Source: Sesamum alatum (Eukaryota; Streptophyta; Magnoliopsida; Lamiales; Pedaliaceae). Taken from it: a stretch of 64,000 nt of DNA. Positions 46,151 to 58,461 of the stretch are shown piece after piece. Location of the stretch: contig JACGWO010000011.1 in the NCBI GenBank assembly GCA_034509735.1, positions 18,513,573 through 18,577,572 of the forward strand. Reading direction: 5' to 3'. The notes beneath the pieces are model-generated. The model was not told the origin of the DNA. It saw only the letters and a program-made list of their open reading frames with translations, and made no database searches. Position 1 is the first letter of the stretch. The number at the start of each line of letters is the position of its first letter. Position numbers and translations under genes: made by a program.

Positions 46151-48997
46151 ATGTGTGAAATGGCTGTCTCGAAGAGCAGCAATAAGCATCGAAGTTACAT
46201 TTCGGTCCCAGCACAGATTATCAACTCAATCTCACAATCTTCGCTCGATTCTTTGCTACAATCGCCCAAGAAAAAGCAGTCCTCCTTCTCAAAACTCAAA
46301 GTTCTGCTCAAGAATCCAAGATTCTTCATTTTCTTCATCTTCGTGTTCGGTTTTCTTTGCATGTTGAGGAGTTTTGAATACCCAATCACGCCTTTTTCAC
46401 AGAACCCGTGTTCTGTTTCGCAAGAAAAGGCATCAATCTCAAGTGGGTTATCGAGTTCTCAGCTGAGTATTGACGAGAAAGACCAAGAAATTGGTGAAAA
46501 GAGTGAGTTTTGGAAGCAGCCTGATGGGATGGGGTATAGGCCTTGTTTGGATTTCAGTGAGAAATACCGAAAAGATTCCGGCGAAATTGTGAAGGACAGG
46601 ACTAAGTATTTGATGGTGGTGGTTTCTGGAGGAATGAATCAGCAGAGGAATCAGATTGTTGATGCTGTGGTTATTGCAAGAATTCTTGGAGCAGCTTTGG
46701 TTGTGCCCATCTTGCAAGTCAATGTGATTTGGGGTGATGAAAGGTTCGTTCTTTTGACCAATTCTTGATTTTTCAGCTGTTTAACTTTCTTCCTTTGATC
46801 CCTTAATGTCCTAAAATATGTACTATGTAACTTAGGTAGATTGAGTTTCTATGTTTCATAGTATAATGTCTGTAATAGTTGGCACTTTTAGGAGGAAATT
46901 TGTTGACTTGTGCTTTGGTTATTGCAGTGAATTTGCTGATATATTTGATTTGGAGCATTTCAAGAATGTTTTGGCAAATGATGTGAGAATAGTTTCATCT
47001 CTTCCCTCTACACATTTGATGACAAGGCCAGTGGAGGAGAAGAGGACTCCCCTTCATGTGTCTCCCGAGTGGATTCGATCACGTTATCTCAGACGTGTAA
47101 GAACATAAATTCCTGCTTTTGATCTAACTCATCTGTCTTGGCTATTTGATTCTTGTTCTTGATTTTACTTAGAGGCAACTCATTTTAGCCTGTTGTCAAT
47201 GGCCCACTTGTTGTTGTGGTTAGGCAAGAGTTGAGATTCTATTACTCTTTGGATTTGTCAGCATTGAACTTACTTTTGAGCTGCAAAGTTGAATCTTTCA
47301 AAGAAGTTCAACTTAAGACTTCTTGGAGTTTAGTTCTTTATTGTCAATTCTAACCATCACCACACGTTGCGGTTTATTACTACAACCTTAAAAATAGATT
47401 AACAACTTCTCCTTTTGGTGGGCCGGCTGTTTTCTTGTATGAATTCCTGAAATGCAGATTCCAGCAATGGATGTCTCAAGTCTCGTGATATTGACGGTGT
47501 TTTTCGCACATATGTTCATCATGGTTGATTTGATTCCTCATTTGCGATATAATCACTTAATAATGATAATTGACCGAAAAAAGGAGGGAAATTTCTTAAG
47601 TTTCATTGTTGCTTTCCTATAAAAATAAGTTTTTTGATGGAGGAGAATTTTATTTAAATGAACTGTTTTTGTTTCCTGCAGCTTAGGAGGGATGGTGTAT
47701 TACTTTTGCGTGGTCTGGACTCCAGGCTTTCTAAGGATCTCCCTTCTGATCTCCAAAAGCTTCGGTGCAAGGTATCCCTCGATCATCTTCTGTAACTTCT
47801 GCTTCTTTTGTACTAAAACGAACTTCATTTTATGCCCAAAAACGCGAGTTTCATGCATGACTAAAGACATATTTGACTCATAGGTGGCTTTTCGTGCTCT
47901 GAGGTTCGCCCCACGTATCTTGGAACTTGGTAACAAGCTTACAGATAGAATGAGAAGCAAGGGGCCTTATCTTGCTCTTCATCTGAGAATGGAGAAGGAT
48001 GTGTGGGTGAGGACGGGGTGTCTCCCTGGTCTGAGCCATGAGTATGATGAGATGATAAATAACGAAAGAAAGGCACGCCCGGAGCTCTTGACCTCACGAT
48101 CTAACATGACCTACCACGATAGGAAACTCGCTGGCCTCTGCCCTTTAAATGCGTTGGAAGTCGCAAGGTAATTTTCTGAAATGAGAAGAGTTTTGCTAAG
48201 GGATAATTAATATACTTCCCAAGGTTTGAACATACAGAAGCACTTAAGTTTGAAAAATTACACGGGCACCGTGATTTATGTTACGAAGTTCCTGCAGCCA
48301 TCAATTTCCACGTGAGCGTCTATAATATAAAACGGACTGTAGGGTTACAATGTAATTTCTCAAAATCGTGTCAAATTAATCATCTATTATGCCATTGTAT
48401 TTTTAGGTTGCTTAAAGCGTTGGGAGCTCCAACGAGCGCTAGAATCTATTGGGCAGGCGGAGTTCCGTTGGGAGGAAGAGAAGCTCTCTTGCCATTGACA
48501 AGAGAGTTTCCTCAGTTTTACAACAAGGAAGACCTAGCATTGCCTGGAGAACTCGAACCCTTCACAAAGAAGGCTTCGTTAATGGCTGCTATTGATTACA
48601 TAGTTTCTGAGAATAGTGATGTGTTCATGGCGTCTCACGGTGGCAATATGGGTCATGCCATCCAGGTATCATAATCCATCTCTACTATCGTCTCCAAGAA
48701 CTTCCTCTTTTGGTCCTTATTGCTGTTGAAGTGTTAATTCATCTTTTTGTTGAACAGGGGCACAGGGCCTACGCCGGGCACAAAAAGACTATCATCCCGA
48801 ACAAAAGACAGATGCTCCCATACTTCATGAACTCTTCTCTTCCTGAGGCTGAGTTCAATAGAATCATACTCGACTTGCACCGGGACTCGTTAGGGCAGCC
48901 CGAGCTTCGGACTAGCAAAGCCGGGAGGGACGTCACCAAGTATCCCATCCCAGAGTGTATGTGCAACAATACAATAACACAACATGCCTCCGTCTAG
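46151..48997 (+). CDS. O-fucosyltransferase family protein (plant GDP-fucose O-FucT type), 6 exons
   Basis: Exons 46151-46743, 46928-47096, 47682-47771, 47884-48167, 48407-48665 and 48758-48997 join through GT-AG introns in consistent phase to give 544 residues, normal for this family. A basic cytosolic stretch (KKKQSSFSKLKVLLK) precedes one membrane anchor at about residues 58-74 (FFIFFIFVFGFLCML), so a Golgi type II membrane protein is expected. The catalytic part has the nucleotide-sugar motif GGMNQQRNQIVDAVVIAR, then ALHLRMEKD, IYWAGGVPLGGREALLPL and SDVFMASHGGNMGHAIQGHR (split by the last intron). The family is thought to move fucose from GDP-fucose onto Ser/Thr or glycans; the acceptor here is unknown. 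The ATG at 46160 (GAAATGGC) is an alternative start in better context. The gene appears intact and is isolated among transposons. Confidence 0.93.
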
Positions 48998-49905
48998 CTC
49001 TCTACGGTATTACTCTTCACAACACAAAATCTGACATCCGTTTGATAAGTTAATGGCTTTCGGCAGTAGGGCCTAGTCCGTCGGAGGTCACGGTTAACCA
49101 GTATATGCTTGACTCTGAATTGGTATTTCATTCTCATATTTCACTTCACTTGTACTCGTCATGTCTATAAAATCACTTGTTATATTCAAGTGAATATTTT
49201 ATACACGTGACATGTATACATGTATTGAAATATAAGATGAAATATCAATTTGAAATGAAGGATCAAGGCCGACGATCTCACGCTAGGCGTTCAAGGTTTC
49301 GACATTGATATTTGAAAAGGTGGAAGCGCAATGGAGAGGAGATTTTGACAAGTGAAATAGCTTCATTTCAATGAACTTTCGTAGTGACTAGGTGAAAGGG
49401 TATACCTTACATATTCTTTTGATTTGATTTATTCTTTATTTATGTTGTACTGGAGGCAACATTTTATACATGTATATATATATATACACACACGAGGATT
49501 ATTTATACGTTGTTGTAGTTCTGAGTGATGATGGTGTTTGCTACCCCTTCTACTTTTTAAAATGTGATAGTTCATAAAAAAATTTGAAATTTGCAGCGAA
49601 ACCAATAATTGAGAGTGTTTGCAAGAAAATAAGTTAACAAATTAAACTGGGGGTATTTTGAAAAAAATAATTTTTAAGAAGAGCTAATTGGCAAAAGACT
49701 ATTTTATTCTTTTATATTCAAAATTTCAACTATAAGAACAGAATAGTAACAAATTTATTAAATTTATTTAAGAAAATCAAAACAACTAGAAACATCTAGA
49801 AGCACCCGGCGAGGTGCTCAAAAAATATATATTTTTTTTAAAACCAAAAGAAGGTTTTTCTAAAATTAATGCTAGTAGAATAATTGTACAACTTAATAAA
49901 TGATT
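48998..49905. other. 3' flank of the O-fucosyltransferase gene, no further gene
   Basis: The 3' untranslated region must lie in the first few hundred bases; the poly(A) site was not fixed. A short (TA)n(CA)n tract lies at 49471-49493. Beyond that, only AT-rich sequence. Confidence 0.5.
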
Positions 49906-51231
49906 CAGGCCTGTCAATGAGTAGAATTTTACCGTATTCAGGCCCAAACCAAAGGAGGCCCAATTAAATTTTTTTTTACCCAAATCCTACCCAATTCATT
50001 AATCTCAACTCAAGACCCATGGATCTCTAAACCCAATCAGACCCAATTTTTTATTTTTTATTTTTTTAAATAACTCTGCAAATCACTTAATGACAAACAG
50101 AAAGAACTCATTTCATGTTCCCTCATAGAATTCAAGAATTTTATCAAGAAATTAAAAAAGAGATTCAAACACAAAAACAAGTGGATCAGTCACAGACTCA
50201 CAAATCAATTCCACATTTTTTCTACATCATTTATCTGCCACATTCATATCTCCTTTTCTTAAATCATGCAAATGGAAACCACATAAGTAAAGCTTGTAAT
50301 CATTTACAAGGAAAAAAAATCACCAAAGTCTGATGATCTTAACCAAATCATGAAAACCCTAATAAGATAAACAATATGAAAAATAGTAGAAGCAATAAAA
50401 TAATCATCAAAGACAAAATTGAACTTCCAAATCTCCCCCTATCCTCATATGGTTGAGCACACCAAGTGGAGAAAATTGCTATGATCATGCACCAAGATCC
50501 ATCAAAATTTAAGCACAACAATTGATATAAGGAAACATATATTAGTTGCAGCAACTAAAAAATGAAGAGGCAGATTCAAAAAAGAACAAAGAAATTAGCC
50601 GTAACATATTGCGGTTGGAGGGATGTGGACAAACTGCAGACAGAAAAAAAAAAAAAAAAAAGAGAAGAGTTGGATTCATCTTCCCTTTCTACGCCAAAAG
50701 CAAAATGAACGAACACCTATTTTCATTTTAATTAACTCATCAGAAAATGGGATTTCAACATCATTAGAATAATTAAGGGTTTGTGAAGGCAAGTGTTATG
50801 AGAAAACTCAACAAAAAGAAAAAAAACCCAGAAATTTTAAAGTGTTGTCAGATGGAATTTTTCTTCAGACAAGCAAGAAGATCTAAAAATCAACATACAC
50901 ACCTACTTCTTTCTTGAGATGGCTGAGGCGGAGGAAGCGAAGGCGGTGGATGCGACGGTGACGAAGGTGGTAGAGGTGTGGAGGCGAAGGCGGCGGCGGG
51001 TTTGGAGGGAGAGTGACAGAGATTGAGTTTTTGATAAGAGAGGAGATTGAGATCGAGAGGGAATGTGTCTGTTTCACACTTTCACATAATTAGGGAATGG
51101 GTCTGGAATGGGTAGGAGTGGGTCTGTACCCGATCCAGACCCAATCATTTTTATTTAATAGGCTTGGGCCTGGGTCTGGACCCATTATAATAGGTCTGGG
51201 TCTGAATAATTTGAGTCCATTCACAGGTCTG
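49906..51231. mobile_element. Non-autonomous hAT-like element, 1,326 bp
   Basis: The left end CAGGCCTGTCAATGAG and the reversed right end CAGACCTGTGAATGG begin imperfect inverted repeats of about 45 bp (shared later motif ATTCAG(G/A)CCCA(A/G)ACC), with GACCC-type motifs just inside both ends. Flanks AAATGATT (49898-49905) and GATGATTA (51232-51239) share ATGATT, consistent with a decayed 8-bp target duplication. CAG..CTG ends are typical of hAT elements. The interior has no transposase. It includes a (C/A)-rich stretch and an A-run near 50646-50661. Confidence 0.65.
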
Positions 51232-51239
51232 GATGATTA

Positions 51240-53775
51240 TCCATCAAATCACGTAGTGCACACACGTCCCTCTCTCACAAATCACGCTCATCTCCTTCGC
51301 CTCCTCCCTTGACCGCACCTTTGGGGAACACCGTGGGCGATAATGAGGTTGCGGATCTGAACGGTGGCGATGAGGGCGTCGTTGTTGAGCCATCCTCTTC
51401 CTTGGAGAAGGACCTTGAAAGCTTTCGAAGAGATTTCAACATGTCCGAGTTCGCCTCTCTTGCAGCCCGCATCATTGACAAAGGCCACTCCCTTAGCCTT
51501 GCGGCTTTGAAGGAAGTCAAGGATTCATGGCATTCCATGTTTGGTGCTCCTCCAGTGGGGTTGGCACGTTTTGAAGTGGCGCAACCAGCCCTTAAACCTG
51601 CATCCGAGCATGAACTCACCCCTTTCCATCCATCTCTTGAACCCCGACGTGCTCGGCGGAATATCTCTCGACCGCCACCGGTTGGATCTCTCGCGACCCT
51701 TGGCATTCCTTTGTCTTCTCTAAGGGTTCCCATGGTCCAAGAGGCTGCTGCTGCTGAAGGTGTCTCTTCACCTTCCATTAGACTTTTCACATCCCCTCCT
51801 ACACCCATCCCTTGCTCGGCTTCCTCTCCAAAATCAGCTTCCTTGGTGCCGTCGATTTCCACTTCTCTTGCTCCAGCTGGAAAGGACCTCTCCTATCCCT
51901 TTTTGAGGTCAAGGTCACCATCTCATTCTCACGACTTCTCATACGCTGATGTGCTTCAAGGCTGCACTACCCTTAAATCGATTGCTTCTTATGTTTCACC
52001 TCCGGCGACGATTCAGACCAACGAGCTTGCGGAGCATGGTATTGCCTCGATGATTGCTCTCCCAACGAGGAATCAGCCAAAACAACATGGTGATGACCCT
52101 TTATTTGGGTCTGATTCAGGCCCTCCATTGGCTGATTGCACTCTCCCGAGTCATTCGGAGCCGTTTATTGGCTCAGCCCACAGCCTGCCCTCATCCTCCA
52201 CTCTTGCTCGTGCTGAAGGTAACAATGCTCCCCCTTCATCTTACGTGCATAATCGGCCTATCGACATGGATGAAAAGATCACTCTTGTTGCTTCGGCTAT
52301 CTCTAAAGATTTGATCAATGTTAACTCACCAGTTTCCCCGGTTAATGTTGTTGGTTCTCTGGTTTCATCTCCTAAGCTGAATCTTCCGAGTGCTCCGGAT
52401 TTGTCTTTGGGTTTGAATCCTCGCTTTGATGCTTTTGTTGCCACTTGTGAGCAATCGAAAAAGAAATCTTTGCGGTTTGTTCCCCCGGAGTTTCAAAATG
52501 GGGAAGTTATTGTCCGGCCCTCTCTTGACATGATAAAAAATAGTTCTAAGCGGTGGGAAACTACGATGGTTGGTTATCTCCTTGGTCGCAAGCCACCTTT
52601 CTTCCCCTTCCGGGACTTTATCCATGCGACTTGGCCCGGTATCAAAGAAGTGACAGCCATTACCAACGGGTTCTTCTTCTTCACCTTTGAAAATGATTAG
52701 GCCATGGATGAGATTATTGAAAGCGGTCCTTGGCTCTTCCATGGGCAGCCCATTGTTCTTTAAAGATGGGAACCCGCACTAGCCTTGCGTAAACAAAGCC
52801 ACACTCAAGTCCCTGTTTGGATCCGCCTTTGGCATCTTCCTATGAGCTGTGGACGGATGAGGGTTTGAGTACCATTGCTAGTGGTATTGGCAAGCCATTA
52901 TACAGTGATGCTATCACCAAAGCATGCACGAGACTGGACTTTGCTCGTGTATGCGTTATGCTTGATTACTCCTCCACTCTACCCAAGTACATTATCATCA
53001 TGATTCCTTCAGAGGACGGGTCGGAGTCACCATGCCGCATTGATATTGAATGTGAATGGATCCCACCAAAGTGTCGAACTTGTTGCTCAATCGGCCATTC
53101 GGCCAAAGCTTGCCCTACCTTGCTGAAGCCGCCAAAACAGCCGGCCGCTATCTACATTCCAAAATTAGCCCCTCCTCGGGCCTTATCTTCCGAGCATACT
53201 CCGGCCTGCTCTTTTCCGAAGCAGGCACATCAGAATCCCCCGATGGCTTCCTTTGTCCCCAATCGACGGGCCTCATCTTCTGAGAATGCTTCGGCCCCTG
53301 CCATTATGGTTTCCCAAACTCCTTGGTACCCCCTAGAGAAGCTGTTAATGATCATCCTCCCTCCGCATTGGAGAATATCGAGAGCATCCCCACTCTCAAT
53401 CCTTTTGATGCTCTCAATGGGATGTCCCTTGAAGCTGATTTGACAAGCATGGAGCCGTGATTGATCGGTTGGCTTTGACTGGCATGAAGCCGTGTGTGAT
53501 ATGTCGTTTTTGTTCTTGGGCCGGCTTGTAGCCAAGATTGTTTTTGGCCTATTAATGTATTTTTGCTGTCATATTTTGTCTTGTTGCTTTTGAGCTCTTT
53601 TGTTGGGGCTGGCTTGTTGTTGTATTTGCTGTCGTTGTTGTTTTGTGCCCAAGATTTCTTGATTGTCTTTGCCTTTTTGGGCCTTCGTTCTTTTGAGGAC
53701 TGGGCGCACAACCTAGGTAACTGATGTAACCTTCCCTTTATTTATGCAATTTACATTTACCTAAATAAAAAGAAA
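51240..53775 (+). mobile_element. L1-type LINE with ORF1 but no ORF2
   Basis: A plant L1 ORF1 (DUF4283 and CCHC zinc knuckle) is followed within about 300 bp by a T/G-rich 3' untranslated tail (53470-53700) and an A-rich end (53762-53775). The endonuclease-RT ORF2, normally several kb, is absent. A deletion from ORF1 to the tail, or a non-autonomous derivative, are the options. No target duplication was recognised. Confidence 0.7.
51309..53442 (+). pseudogene. LINE ORF1: DUF4283 and CCHC zinc knuckle
   Basis: A long frame (51309-52700, no ATG at its opening; first internal ATG at about 51441, MSEFASLAARII) carries a Ser/Pro-rich N-terminal half. The DUF4283-like segment (EVIVRPSLDMI, TTMVGYLLGRKPPF, ITNGFFFFTFEND) is interrupted by a TAG at 52698-52700. 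Reading continues with ESGPWLFHGQPIVL and, after further breaks, PVWIRLWHLP. The knuckle CRTCCSIGHSAKAC (C-X2-C-X4-H-X4-C) is near 53070-53112. ORF1 proteins bind LINE RNA. The breaks make this copy inactive. Confidence 0.82.
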
Positions 53776-53862
53776 ATTAATATACAATGTCGAACCATGT
53801 AAAATATTGGTAAATTAATTAAATAATATTAAAAAAATTACCAAAAAGGGGTTATTTGAAAT

Positions 53863-54060
53863 ATTTGACCCCGGTTTCAACAAAAAAATTTTCTAAAAAA
53901 AATTAATGCACAAAAGCCGGGGTCGTTGAACCTGGCTTCCGAGCAGGGTGCAGATGCTGGGGTCTTTGATGCCGGTTTCTGCACATGTCAGCTGCATGCA
54001 TGCGTCTAATTTAACAAACATCCCAAATCCAAAGAAATCGGTGTTTTTGACACCGGTTTC
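53863..54060. repeat. Four copies of a GGTCTTTGA-CCGGTTTC motif
   Basis: Related palindrome-like motifs occur at 53863-53880, 53916-53940, 53955-53981 and 54037-54060, each of the form (G)GGTC(T/G)TTGA..CC(G/T)G(G/C)TTTC. They lie just upstream of the MULE-like fragment and may be that element's terminal or subterminal repeats. Confidence 0.6.
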
Positions 54061-54307
54061 TTTGGGTATTTATACCCACTTGTTCTCATTTTTTTTTTGC
54101 ATTATGTGTACGAGAAATACCTCTTGCAAAATTTTTCTCTCGGATTAACGGGGCTTTTTACCGATTTTGGTGGGAAAAGGTGGACAAATATTGCTGAAAA
54201 TTTTTTACGTTCGAAACAATAGCAGGTTTACCTTTACTAATATTTATTATTTATGCTTTTATTTATATTCGTAGTGATGAATCTATCTTTTTTTTTATTT
54301 TGAAGAC

Positions 54308-54607
54308 ATGGAGGATTAAAACAATGTTATTATTGTTATATTTTATGGGAGTCAACAAATTGATTCATATGATTGTGTGAGATATGATCATCCTGAAGTC
54401 GGATTTTGAAATATATGTCGTAGTACTACGTTTGCTGAGCTGGAGTTGATTTTGTATGAAACACTTGACCTCCGTAGGGTTGACTTTAAGTTACAGATAT
54501 GCTTTAAATATGTGACATGCAATGCTGGTCGATGGATGGAGATGGTGTTGCATATTAAGATCGATCAAGATTTGCAATTTTTTTTGGATCTGTAAATGGG
54601 TATGCAT
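54308..54607 (+). pseudogene. MULE-like transposase N-terminal fragment
   Basis: A single frame of about 100 codons opens with ATG (54308). It reads IVIFYGSQQIDSYDCVRY, then STTFAELELILYETLDL and DLQFFLDL, with stops after codon 3, after VGF and near the end. The spacing and the FYGG-like start resemble the N-terminal (PB1-like) part of plant Mutator-like transposases. The frame is cut at 54607 by the family-X LTR. No catalytic part is in the window. Confidence 0.45.
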
Positions 54608-56803
54608 TGTTAGAATATGTGACCAGAAAGCCAATAGGTTTGATGATTTTTAACCTATTATACAACTCGATGTAAATGTAATATTATTATGTGATGAATA
54701 AAATAAGTATTGTCACTTCTGGTGTTTACTTTGTTGCGCTCATTTCACATTTGTTAAAACGGTGTTTAACTTATATCGCAACAAAGCCCACAGACCATGG
54801 ATAACAACTCGTGCAGTTGGGCCACGCATTGGATGGTGGTCATAAAACTAACTGAATAAGAGTTGGGTCTGAAACGTTTCGAGTCGAGGACCTCGAGACA
54901 GGGCATCGAGAGTCCTATTGAGACTTGCGTCAAGAGTCGTGTTCATTGGATGAGTGTCGTGTTTCATCGGCGACAGGAGTGGGACGCCTGCACGATCTTG
55001 ATGGGTTGGTCGACTGGGGTCGAGCCGACTGGACTGACTCGCGGGGATCATCATATGGAAGCCTTGGAGGCTTGGTCGGTATGATTGGTTTTTTCGGGTT
55101 CCGATAGTATGGGAGTAATCCTCAGACTTGAGGAATCATGGCAGTCGCGTGCACAGGACGACTGTATCTTGGATCTGGCGAGAGGTGATCATTCTTTAAG
55201 ATGATCATCATAAGCCTTGTCCAGTGCAGTCGGAATGTGTAGCGAGGATGGTGGAATCCAAGAAGAGGATCCGTCCCCAGTCAGTATGTGACAGAGGTAT
55301 CTCCTATGCACTCGGAGACACGTTCATGCTGTTTAAAGCTGTGGCCACAGTGGTTGGTCGAACAGGAAATGGTTTCCTGTGTCGACGCAATGAAGCATAC
55401 GTGGTCTCGAGTATTAAGCATAGATGCCCAGTCAAGGATGGGAATCGATGCCCAATTCCATACCCTAGACTGAGGCCGGGAGACGGTAGACGGAAGGATC
55501 GTACCCGTACGGAATCGACGCCTAAATGTTCACGCCAATTCACGTAGTCTCTAGTGCCATGGACCGTTGCTAGACGACCACCCATGGTAACGGGCCCTTG
55601 TGGGACACGGACCCAAGTCTAGCTGAGGGTGAACCTAAAGGGTCACACACAAATCACTGAGGAGGTTGAGAGATCGACTTGGAGTCGATCTCGAAGGATA
55701 AATAAGTAATTGGATTACTAAAGGGAAAGTCCATTGGATGGACGGGCCGATATTGTATCGGGCATTCGTTTAATCGGTAAATTCGATTTTCGATTAAATA
55801 TGGAAAGTTGAGACTTTGGATCTTTTAATTAGATTAAAAGATCAACGGGAATAATTTAAATGGACATTATATTGGATTTAATGTTGGATTCGTCATAATT
55901 GGATTACGATAAAACCCAGTCCGTTAAATTTTACCCGAGAGGAGAAATAATTTCTATTTTGGAATAGGAAGAAGTTGGACTTCTTCCCTTAATTAAACAT
56001 GGCCGAGATGCTCCCTTGGAGGAAGCAAAATCAGCCATGTTTCATGCTAGGTGGTATGTTGACTTATCTCTTTTGGAAAGAGACAAATCAACTCCAATCA
56101 AACTCTTCCCTTTTGGTATGATTTGATCATACCATAAATTTTGGTAGGCTTGATTTGAAGAATTGATGGTGATTGATTGGAATGAATCTAGACATCCTTG
56201 GATGAACCTAGACACATTCTAATAATCACATTAATTATGTATATATATGATATACTAACACCTATTGATGATGGATTTCATTATTCATCTTTTTCTAGGA
56301 AAAAGATGAACACTCTCTACCCTCTCTCTCTACTCTCCAAATCCTCTTTGTTGCTTCTTTGATCTAGGATCAATTGAAGAACAAAGTAAGATAAAGAAGG
56401 AACACTAATTTGATAGTGTAATCCCTTCTTCGATTTCATCCTCTAAATCCGTTTTTTTCTAGCAAGAAAAAGGAGATCCCTCCCGGTGTGGTGTGGACTA
56501 CGTTAGAGGGTCTCTACGTTGCGACCTCGTGTGAATGAACGTTTGGAGGAGTCAACCCGTGTAGCCGATCGAAATACAAAATCGAGGAAGGTATTCCGAT
56601 TTACATTTATGCTCTCGGTTTCTTCTTTATTCTATGCCACGAACGCTTGTTTATTTTATATGTTTAATTATGCATTTATACACCGATAGCCCGGGAACGT
56701 TCAAGGGTACACTCCTTGAACGCGATTTAAATTCTTTTTATTCCGCACGTTTTTATCTCTACCGCGCTTCCGCCGCGTTTCCGGGCCGATCCGCTTTCCT
56801 TCA
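54608..56803 (+). mobile_element. Family-X LTR (copy D), 2,196 bp
   Basis: Starts TGTTAGAATATGTGACC and ends GCTTTCCTTCA, matching the solo LTR at 31711-33734 end to end. The flanking 5-mers differ (TGCAT before, GGAAG after) and no primer site follows. It is therefore not a simple solo LTR: inter-element recombination or a flanking deletion is likely. The block CACCCATGGTAACGGGCCCTTGT (kept in all copies) lies near 55580-55602. The open frame at 55224-55547 has no known domain. Confidence 0.85.
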
Positions 56804-58461
56804 GGAAGAAGAAGGCAATGGAGAATTTTTGATCCACATACCCTTATTCCGGACCAAGGACCTATTTTCAGTCTTTGACCACTTTAAAATGTCAAAATTG
56901 CCCCTATCTTATGCAATTATTCCCTTTCTTTATTTTTGTGATTAATTCTTGACCCTTCATATTTTACTAAAAAAAATATGATAAATACTAAAAAATTAGC
57001 ATTCATCAATATTTATATATAAAAAATATTATTACATCAAATTAAATTATTATACATATGAAAATATCAAATTTTTAGAATTTTTTTAAAATCAAAATAT
57101 ATGAGTTAATTTCTAAATATTATTAGTTAATTTGATTGTGTTGGTATATTTCAAAAATTTATTATCTATATAAATTAAATATATTTTAATATAATTATAT
57201 AAAAAATATATAATTTATTTATATTAAAAAAAAAAAAGAACAAGCACAGCATCATCTTCCCACGCCCCCCAGCCCCTTCTTCCACCTCGCGACCTCCGCC
57301 TCACCACCGCCTCTGCTTGTTTCGTCCCAGATCGCTCCCCTTTTTCCACGAGCACTCGCCGCTAGATGCCATCCAGATCTGGGCGCGATGTCGCCGCCCA
57401 GATTTGGATGGCGACGCCCATCGCCGACCCAGCTCTGGGCGGCGACGGGCGTCGTTGCCTAGCCAGTGATGGCCGGTGGAGGTGGAGCAGCAGCCCTCCA
57501 CCGACATGTATATATGTGATATATATATATATACGATATATATAGTACATATATGTAATATACTTATATATAAAATTATATTTTTGTGATAATTTATATA
57601 TATATATATGTTTGTGTGTAAAATATATATTTAAAATATATGAATCCGAACTGTTCATTTTCTACAGTTCTGATGCGATCATAGAAGATCCGACGGTCAT
57701 TATAATAACAATAATTTATAATACATAAGGATATAATGGAAAATTAAGAAAAAAAAATTAACGCCGTTAAGTTAAACAAACGGCAAGGGGAGCGTGTGCA
57801 GTATTTCAAAAATCACAGGGTTTTTTTTGCATATATTCTTAACACAGGGGATTTTTAGCTGAATTTTCATAACACAGGGGGATTTTATGCAATTTTCCAT
57901 AGAAGATGTAGTTGGGAAAGTAAAGTCAACAAGAAAAAAGTGTAAGTAAGCAATTAAAGCACCTTACATGTTTGTTGGGGTAAATTATGTGCCATTTAAG
58001 GGTAAAATAGACATCGTATTTGAAATTGAAAGGCTAAAAGAGGAAACCAACGAAAGTGGTAATGTGGATGGGCTTTAGGATTTGCTAGTCAAGGCCATTT
58101 CTACCATGACTAGTTAGTGCCAAATAGTGGGAATTACGATAGGCCGCAGCCCAAAAGTACGGGCCACAAACTTTGCTAGTAAAACAAGCTATTATTCATT
58201 ATTAGCAAGGATATCATGCCTAATACTTGCTAGTAAACATGCCCTCATATGATTAGGTTTAGATTAGTCGAACCTTGTGTGGCATGGAATTTCTGTAAAA
58301 GTAAACTTAATTCTTCCATATCTAGGTTTATATAGAATAAGATAACAAACACTTCGTACATAAAATATAATTTGATCTCAATAATATTGAATATTTCATC
58401 TTAAAAGAAAAAAAAAAAAAAGAGTTGAGATTCACACTAACAAATTTATATTTCATTATTT
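56804..58461. other. No gene; GC-rich patch, microsatellite and MITE remnant
   Basis: 57241-57500 is an abrupt GC-rich patch (GGCGACG and CGCCCAGAT repeated in both orientations) with no supported exon. 57505-57620 is TA-rich and low in complexity. 57826-57900 carries ACACAGGGGGATTTT-like motifs of MITE family M2, apparently one arm only. 56980-57235 is plain AT-rich DNA. Confidence 0.5.

Noticed and set aside
51275..51862. Minus-strand frame of 195 residues
   Set aside because: It is a shadow of the LINE ORF1, which has recognisable DUF4283 and CCHC motifs on the plus strand.
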